Assembly (NCBI RefSeq): GCF_040276085.1
Contig: NZ_JBELOK010000005.1
Location: forward strand, 124,001 to 188,000
DNA from: Castellaniella sp040276085
GTDB lineage: Bacteria > Pseudomonadota > Gammaproteobacteria > Burkholderiales > Burkholderiaceae_B
Reading direction: 5' to 3'
Length of the DNA: 64,000 nucleotides
The notes beneath the pieces are model-generated. The model worked only from the letters and a program-made list of their open reading frames with translations. It made no database searches and was not told the origin of the DNA. Each line of letters opens with the position of its first letter. The stretch's first letter is position 1. The translations under genes were made by a program, and so were the position numbers. This document shows, in pieces, positions 58,870 through 64,000 of the stretch.

Positions 58870-61112
58870 GTTACGGCGCAGCCCACGATGACTGGGTGCA
58901 CCTCGATTGCGTGCTGGGGCTTGCCTCCGACTTGCTGCCTGTGGTGTCAAACCCCGACGCGGTGGTATCCCCGCAGTCGAAAATGAAGGCTCTGGGCAAG
59001 ACGCCCAGCCGCTACAACGGATCGCGCCAGGTGGCGGGCATCCCCGCCTGGTCAGAACATCAGGCCACCTCTCGGGAGCTCGAACGCTGGGCCAAGGAAC
59101 CGGACTACGGCATTTGTGTGCAGACGCGCCTGGTGCGGGCCTTGGATATCGACGTGCCCGATCCTGCGCAGGCGCAGGCCATCGTCGCCTTCGTGCACGA
59201 CTGGCTGGCGGCGCAGGCCCTGGTGAGCGATGACGGCCTGGACGCGCCGCTGCCTTGCCGGTACCGGGAAAACTCAGGCAAGTGCCTGCTGGCCCTGCAG
59301 GTGGCAGGCACCATGGCCAAGGGCAAGATCATCGTGGCCGGTGGTATGGTGGAATTCCTGGCCAACGGCCAGCAGTTCATTGCCTGCGGTACCCACCCTT
59401 CGGGCGCCCGCTACCAGTGGCGCACGGGCGACGTGGCGGGCCTGCCCGGTCAGATACCGGAAATCTCAGAAGCCACGTTCACGGCGCTGTGGGCGGCGCT
59501 GGCTGCACGCTTTGCCATTGAACCGACTGATGGCGTGCCAGGCACCATCAACCCGCGCAAGCGCGGGGATCACGTCGCCTTGCCCGATCCCGTAGCTGAC
59601 TTCCTGCTCGAGCAGGGCCAGGTACTCGGTGAGGATCGAGACGGCGCTCTGCTCATTACATGCCCATGGGAAGCGGATCACACCCAGGGCGAAGTCGGGG
59701 ATGGGTCTACCGTCTGGTTTCAGGCAGGGACAAACGGGTACGATCGGGGCCATTTTCGCTGCCTGCATGGGCACTGCGAGAACCGCAACGACGGCGAGTT
59801 CTTCGAAGCCGTGGGGTACACGCCGGATGCAACGGGGGATTTCGCTGTCGTGGAGTCAGGCGGTGACGGCCACCCTGAGCGCCCAGTCGATTCCCTGGCC
59901 GACCTAGGCCTGCGGCGCAAGATTGGCAAAGGGCAATGGGCGGGCTGGTTTCTCGCCACGGCTGAGAACGTCGTCGCGGCCCTGCGCCTGGCGCATGTCT
60001 CGGGTTTCGAGGTGCGCTTCGACGTGTTCCGCGACGAAATCCTGCGGCGCACGCCTGAAGGCGAGTGGCAACCGTTCAAGGATGCCGACTATACCCGGCT
60101 GAAGCTGGCCCTCGAGAGCGCCCACATTGAACCCATCCCGTTCGAGCTGCTGCGGGCGTGCGTGCGTCTGGTGGCCGACGAGCAGACCTTCGACAGCGCT
60201 CTGGAAGTGCTGGCAGGCCTGCAGTGGGACGGAGTGCCGCGCATCGAGGCCTTCTACTCCCACTATCTCAAGGCTGATGACACACCCTACACACGAGCTT
60301 GCGGCCTGTACACATGGACGGCGATGGCGGGCCGTGTGCTCAACCCCGGGTGCAAGGCCGACATGGTACCGATCCTGGTGGGCCTGCAGGGCCTGCGCAA
60401 GAGTAGCGCGGTCGAGGCCATGGCCCTGAGTCCTGAGTGGCATGGCGCCCTGTCGCTCTCGGGCAAGGATGCAGACCTGTCGCGGCAGATGCGCGGCAAG
60501 ACGGTCATCGAACTGCCTGAGCTGCGCGGCCTGCGCACCAGGGAGCTTGAGAGCATCAAGGCGTTCATCACCGAGGGCAGCAATGCCTGGGTGGCGAAAT
60601 ATCAGGAGTTCGAAACCAAGTACCCACGTCGGTGTCTGTTTGTGGGCACCACTAATGAAGAAGAGTTTTTGGACGACGACACAGGCAATCGACGGTGGTT
60701 GCCGCTGACGGTCGGGCTGGCCGACACCGATGCGATCCGGGCCGACTGCGCCCAGTTGTGGGCTGAGGGTGCTGTCCTATTCAAATCGGGCGGTGTGCAG
60801 TACGAGCAGGCCGAAGCGCTGGCGGATGAGGCGCACGCGGCGCACATGGTTTCCGACGAGTGGGAAGACCCAATACGCAAATTTTTGCAGACTCCTGACG
60901 CGCTGACAGATGAAAGGCCCCTTGATCGTGGTTTCGTCACGACCATGCAAATTTTTGCGAATGCGCTTTTTATTGCGCACGACCGCACGGATACGCGCAC
61001 GTCGAAACGGCTGGCGCGGGCGATGCGGGCGCTTGGATGGCGAAAAGATGATCGCAGAAAGAACATCGAGGGTCGCGGGTGGTGCCTTGAGACACATGAA
61101 GGACACAAATGA
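58866..61112 (+). CDS. Phage primase / VapE-type helicase
   Basis: 748-residue replication protein. N-terminal primase-polymerase-like part (about 40-230, with D-I-D-V-P-D), linker, then a VirE/VapE-type ATPase (about 420-700). The Walker A is a degenerate G-L-Q-G-L-R-K-S-S near 510; the motif V-I-E-L-P-E-L is the Walker B. C-terminal part contains a winged-helix-like region. Works with Pol I and the other early proteins. Two GCAAA-N3-TTGC motifs lie in its 3' end. Confidence 0.85.
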   Translation: MSYGAAHDDWVHLDCVLGLASDLLPVVSNPDAVVSPQSKMKALGKTPSRYNGSRQVAGIPAWSEHQATSRELERWAKEPDYGICVQTRLVRALDIDVPDPAQAQAIVAFVHDWLAAQALVSDDGLDAPLPCRYRENSGKCLLALQVAGTMAKGKIIVAGGMVEFLANGQQFIACGTHPSGARYQWRTGDVAGLPGQIPEISEATFTALWAALAARFAIEPTDGVPGTINPRKRGDHVALPDPVADFLLEQGQVLGEDRDGALLITCPWEADHTQGEVGDGSTVWFQAGTNGYDRGHFRCLHGHCENRNDGEFFEAVGYTPDATGDFAVVESGGDGHPERPVDSLADLGLRRKIGKGQWAGWFLATAENVVAALRLAHVSGFEVRFDVFRDEILRRTPEGEWQPFKDADYTRLKLALESAHIEPIPFELLRACVRLVADEQTFDSALEVLAGLQWDGVPRIEAFYSHYLKADDTPYTRACGLYTWTAMAGRVLNPGCKADMVPILVGLQGLRKSSAVEAMALSPEWHGALSLSGKDADLSRQMRGKTVIELPELRGLRTRELESIKAFITEGSNAWVAKYQEFETKYPRRCLFVGTTNEEEFLDDDTGNRRWLPLTVGLADTDAIRADCAQLWAEGAVLFKSGGVQYEQAEALADEAHAAHMVSDEWEDPIRKFLQTPDALTDERPLDRGFVTTMQIFANALFIAHDRTDTRTSKRLARAMRALGWRKDDRRKNIEGRGWCLETHEGHK

Positions 61113-61418
61113 AAACTAAGTGTCCTTTCAAAACGCGCATGAATAAAGGCTTTGGACACATGGGACACATGGGACACATAAAAAAGTGACTATTACGCAC
61201 ATCCGTTAGTGTGTGGCTGGCTGGGTATATATAAGAGTTTTTGCTGTCCTAGGTGTCCATGCGTCCCAAACACCGGAACATGCAAAAAATTGCAGATAGG
61301 AAATGATGGGATGAACACGCAAAAAATTGCAGATTGGAGAGGGGAAAGCCATGGTCGGGTTGGATTTACGCGAACGTGCAACAAATTACGTCTTTCCTAT
61401 GCACGAGGAGCTAAGCGG
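61113..61418. repeat. 306-bp AT-rich region with GGACAC iterons, possible origin
   Basis: Contains three head-to-tail 9-bp repeats ending GGACACAT (61153-61179) and three more GGACAC copies on either strand (61101-61106, 61120-61125, 61254-61259), AT-rich stretches and two copies of a 20-bp direct repeat that starts GCAAAAAATTGC (61282-61301, 61319-61338). Lies right after the primase gene. No long gene found; one short frame is listed separately. Could be replication origin or regulatory sites. Confidence 0.5.
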
Positions 61419-61422
61419 ATGA
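61351..61422 (+). CDS. Short leader reading frame
   Basis: 23-residue frame with GAGGGGAAAG before ATG and a TGA overlapping the next gene's ATG (ATGA). Could be a translational-coupling leader for the HTH protein. Weak evidence. Confidence 0.35.
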   Translation: MVGLDLRERATNYVFPMHEELSG

Positions 61423-61694
61423 AAACCAACAGTTCGGGGCGCCGCATCGGGGAAGACCACCCCAGGGCGGTGATGGCCGACCGGGACGTGGCTTTGCTCA
61501 TGTCGCTACTGGATGAGCGCGAGTCGCTGCTGGGCCGCCTGCAAGCACGGGGCAGGCCCCAGGCCGAGACGGATGCAGCGCTCACGGCGGCTGGCCTGTC
61601 CTATCGCTGCCTGGCTGAGCGGTTCGAGATCAGCAAGTCGCACGTCTACAAGATCGCCAGCGGCAAACGCCGGTGCCAGACCCCGTGGCCTTGA
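61419..61694 (+). CDS. HTH phage protein before terminase
   Basis: 91-residue protein with a C-terminal helix-turn-helix (L-S-Y-R-C-L-A-E-R-F-E-I-S-K-S-H-V-Y-K-I-A-S-G). GAGGAG 8 nt before ATG supports this start; a longer frame to 61311 or 61209 is possible but without a good ribosome site. Similar proteins sit before terminase genes in many phages; likely a packaging or transcription accessory factor. Confidence 0.72.
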   Translation: MKTNSSGRRIGEDHPRAVMADRDVALLMSLLDERESLLGRLQARGRPQAETDAALTAAGLSYRCLAERFEISKSHVYKIASGKRRCQTPWP

Positions 61695-61722
61695 TCGTGT
61701 GCAGCGGGCCGACAATCCATGC

Positions 61723-62154
61723 ATGTCAGACCCAGATACCCACCGCAAGCCTGTACGCCAAAAGGCCTTCCTTGCTGCACTCGCCTCCTGCGGTGTAGTC
61801 GGCCAGGCACTGGCTATCGTTGACCTGCACCGCTCAACCGTGTTGCGCTGGCGCAAGGATGATCCCGAATTCGCAGCGGCCTACGACCAGGCGCTGGAAG
61901 ACGCCACCGACACGCTGGAATCTGAGGCACGGCGCCGTGCTGTCGAAGGCGTGGACGAACCGGTGTACTACAAGGGTGAACGCGTCGGCGCTGTACGCCG
62001 GTACAGCGACAAGCTCATGGAAGTGCTGCTCAAGGGCAACCGGCCCGACAAGTTCAAAGATCGGGTGGAGCACTCGGGTTCGCTGGACATCAGCATTGCT
62101 GAGCGCCTGGCGCGTGCCCGGGGGCGTGTAGGCGCCACCGATGGCGACAAGTGA
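61723..62154 (+). CDS. Terminase small subunit
   Basis: 143-residue DNA-recognition subunit with a helix-turn-helix N-terminus (V-V-G-Q-A-L-A-I-V-D-L-H-R-S-T-V-L-R-W-R-K) and a helical centre with L-E-S-E-A-R-R-R-A-V-E-G. ATG at 61723 is chosen because homology starts there; a frame opens upstream but crosses the previous gene. Overlaps the large subunit by 14 nt. Confidence 0.85.
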   Translation: MSDPDTHRKPVRQKAFLAALASCGVVGQALAIVDLHRSTVLRWRKDDPEFAAAYDQALEDATDTLESEARRRAVEGVDEPVYYKGERVGAVRRYSDKLMEVLLKGNRPDKFKDRVEHSGSLDISIAERLARARGRVGATDGDK

Positions 62155-63712
62155 ACAGGACATTGCGCTGGCCGATGAGGTAGCGCGTTTCTACGCTGAC
62201 CCGCTCGGGTTCGTGCTCTTTGCCTACGAGTGGGATACGGACCCCGCCCTGCAGGTCTGCAAACTGCCTGAGCCCTGGTCGTTCATCTACAACTGCGAAT
62301 ACGGCCCCGACAAGTGGGCCTGCGAGCTGCTAGACCGCGTGGGCGAACAGGTGCGGGCCAATGGCTTCAACGGTGTGCAGGCCGTCCAGCCCATCCGCGA
62401 AGCGGTGGCCAGTGGTCACGGTATCGGCAAGTCGGCCATCACGGCGTGGCTTGTGGATTGGCTCATGAGCACCCGGCCCTATGCCAAGGGCACCGTCACG
62501 GCCACCACGGCCCCGCAGCTCGAGGCTAAAACCTGGGCCGAAATTGCGAAGTGGACAAAGAAGTGCATCACCGGCCACTGGTTCGATGTCAGTACCGGCC
62601 GGGGGTCTATGCGCATGTCGCACAAGGAAAGCCCCGAAGGGTGGTTCTGCACGGCGCAGACCTGCCGCGAGGAAAACAGCGAAGCCTTCGCCGGGCAGCA
62701 CGCGGCAAACTCCACCTCGTTCTACATTTTCGATGAGGCCTCAGGCGTGCCTGACACGATCTGGGAAGTGGCTGAGGGCGGCCTGACTGATGGCGAACCA
62801 ATGTTCTTCGCCTTTGGCAACCCGACGCAAAACAGCGGCAAGTTCTACGACTGCTTCCATGCGCAGCGTCACCGCTGGGGGCGGCGTCAGATCGACAGCC
62901 GCGAAGTGCAGATCAGCAACAAGACCACAATTGCAGAGTGGGTACAGGACTACGGCGAGAATTCCGACTTCGTGAAGGTGCGCGTGCGCGGCATGTTCCC
63001 GTCCATGTCGGCCAAGCAGTTCATCAGCGTGGCAGACGTGGACGCCGCCTTCGGCCGCCACCTGCGCCAAGATCAGTACTGGTTCGCACCCCGGATTCTG
63101 ACGTGTGACCCTGCCTGGGAAGGTGATGACGAGCTCGTCATCGGGCTGCGCCAGGGGCTGCGGTTCGAAGTGCTGCGCGTCATCCCGAAAAACGACAACG
63201 ACGTGCAGATTGCGAACCTGCTGGCTGTGCTCGAGGATGAGCACGACGCCGATGCCGTCATCATCGACTTCGGCTATGGCACGGGCATCTACAGCGCCGG
63301 GCAGACCATGGGCCGCGATTGGCTGCTGGCTGACTTTGGCAGTTCCAGCCCAGACCCTGGGTGCCTGAACCTGCGGGCCTACATGTGGCGCGAAATGCGC
63401 AACTGGCTCAAGGCCGGGGGCGCCATCCCGAATGACAAGGTGCTGTACGCCGATCTGATCGCCCCGCAGACGGTGCCGCGTGCCGACGGTGCAATCCAGC
63501 TCGAGGCAAAGAAAGACATGAAGCGGCGCAACCTGCCATCACCCAACCGGGCCGATGCGCTGGCTCTGTCTTTCGCCTTCCCTGTGTCGCGTCGGCAACG
63601 CGCCTCGGCGCCCACTGCGGCAAGCGTGCGAGGGCACGATCCCTACGCCGCAGTTTCGACCCGTGGCCTTGAGAGCGCACCAGTTGAGCACAATCCCTAC
63701 GAAACCATGTAG
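62141..63712 (+). CDS. Terminase large subunit
   Basis: 523-residue packaging ATPase-nuclease. Walker A S-G-H-G-I-G-K-S at 91-98, Walker B F-Y-I-F-D-E-A near 200, and a C-terminal RNase H-like nuclease with D-P-A-W-E-G and I-I-D-F-G-Y-G. Length and order are normal for tailed phages. Confidence 0.93.
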   Translation: MATSEQDIALADEVARFYADPLGFVLFAYEWDTDPALQVCKLPEPWSFIYNCEYGPDKWACELLDRVGEQVRANGFNGVQAVQPIREAVASGHGIGKSAITAWLVDWLMSTRPYAKGTVTATTAPQLEAKTWAEIAKWTKKCITGHWFDVSTGRGSMRMSHKESPEGWFCTAQTCREENSEAFAGQHAANSTSFYIFDEASGVPDTIWEVAEGGLTDGEPMFFAFGNPTQNSGKFYDCFHAQRHRWGRRQIDSREVQISNKTTIAEWVQDYGENSDFVKVRVRGMFPSMSAKQFISVADVDAAFGRHLRQDQYWFAPRILTCDPAWEGDDELVIGLRQGLRFEVLRVIPKNDNDVQIANLLAVLEDEHDADAVIIDFGYGTGIYSAGQTMGRDWLLADFGSSSPDPGCLNLRAYMWREMRNWLKAGGAIPNDKVLYADLIAPQTVPRADGAIQLEAKKDMKRRNLPSPNRADALALSFAFPVSRRQRASAPTAASVRGHDPYAAVSTRGLESAPVEHNPYETM

Positions 63713-63722
63713 GAGTTGCCCC

Positions 63723-64000
63723 GTGACTGAAGTGCGTCTCGTCACCCCCGACGAGTTTCTAGCCTGTGCGAACTACCCGGCGCTGTTTGCTGAGTACGCT
63801 GCCGAGTCCAGCACGGAAGGGCTACCCGCCCCCCGGCCGGACATGGCGCTGTACCGCGCATTGCACGCCAGCGGCTGCATGCACACGCTGGCCGCGTTTC
63901 AGGATGGGGAGATCGTCGGCTTCCTCGTGATGCTGGCCCACCAGAATCCGCACTATGGCGTCGTGCTGGCCGTGGCCGAAAGCTACTTCGTGGCCGCAGC
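63723..64000 (+). CDS. GNAT-like acetyltransferase, cut by window end
   Basis: 92 codons visible after a GTG start with AGGAG upstream. Contains A-A-F-Q-D-G-E-I-V-G-F-L-V-M-L-A, typical of GNAT strand beta 4 before the CoA site, which lies outside the window. Phage virion clusters sometimes carry such genes; substrate unknown. Confidence 0.7.
   Translation, partial: MTEVRLVTPDEFLACANYPALFAEYAAESSTEGLPAPRPDMALYRALHASGCMHTLAAFQDGEIVGFLVMLAHQNPHYGVVLAVAESYFVAA

Larger units (their letters stand above)
44218..64000. mobile_element. Integrated tailed-phage genome (left part)
   Basis: From the tRNA-Leu 3' end to the window end all genes are phage-like: integrase, excisionase-like protein, leftward replication module, repressor/Cro pair, primase, terminase small and large subunits. 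The right end and the second attachment site are outside the window. The exact core repeat is not determined because only one end is visible; the tRNA 3' end is the likely attL. Confidence 0.9.

Overview
This window looks like a chromosome segment of a betaproteobacterium, probably Alcaligenaceae/Burkholderiales. That is an inference from gene content and order: rlmB-rnr, tonB-exbB-exbD, DUF2249/Fnr-like/DUF454/hemN, an OmpR-type two-component pair beside kup, and GC-rich coding. It has three parts: a creatinine-to-glycine catabolic island (about 1-21600), a stretch of host housekeeping and cation or iron homeostasis genes (about 21700-44220), and the left part of an integrated prophage (about 44220 to the window end).

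Catabolic island. A predicted NCS1 permease (6902-8272) imports a ring compound, creatininase (6123-6890) opens creatinine to creatine, creatinase (16309-17562) splits creatine to sarcosine and urea, and heterotetrameric sarcosine oxidase (soxBDA, 1-3866; soxG would lie beyond the left edge) demethylates sarcosine to glycine with transfer of the C1 unit to tetrahydrofolate. purU, glyA and folE2 handle or supply the folate C1 pool. dsdA and an alr-type racemase, overlapping downstream of folE2, could turn GlyA-made serine into pyruvate via D-serine. A spermidine/putrescine-type ABC importer with a Tat-exported binding protein sits in the middle. Two GlxA-type AraC regulators are present. A tandem direct-repeat element with a conserved -10 hexamer at a fixed distance occurs upstream of the permease, the ABC operon and creatinase, which points to one coordinated regulon.

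Host middle section. It carries an MFS exporter, a DUF2249 protein and membrane protein, a Crp/Fnr regulator without Fe-S cysteines, DUF454, hemN with an FNR-type box, a six-gene Mrp/Pha Na+(K+)/H+ antiporter operon with fused A/B subunits, Kup with a two-component system, tonB-exbB-exbD behind a Fur-like box, tRNA-Val(TAC), HU, a Cys/Met-metabolism PLP enzyme, rlmB, rnr and tRNA-Leu(CAG).

Prophage. A tyrosine integrase lies directly downstream of tRNA-Leu, the likely attachment gene. A long leftward early operon (57246 to 45313), mostly with ATGA overlaps, encodes a replication/recombination module: beta-clamp-like protein, Cas4-like nuclease, DUF2815 and RdgC proteins, family-A DNA polymerase, VRR-NUC nuclease, methyltransferase-like protein and SNF2-type helicase. 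A divergent control region has a repressor, a Cro-like protein, a two-gene lysogenic-conversion unit and four copies of a 17-bp palindromic operator at the leftward and rightward promoters. The rightward operon carries a primase/VapE-type ATPase, terminase small and large subunits and a GNAT protein cut by the window end. The most unusual items are a 140-nt tRNA-like structured RNA after rdgC, a shared C-terminal tail on three neighbouring recombination proteins, a repeat cluster downstream of the primase that may be an origin, and an octapeptide-repeat gene interrupted by a 96-N assembly gap of the wrong length.
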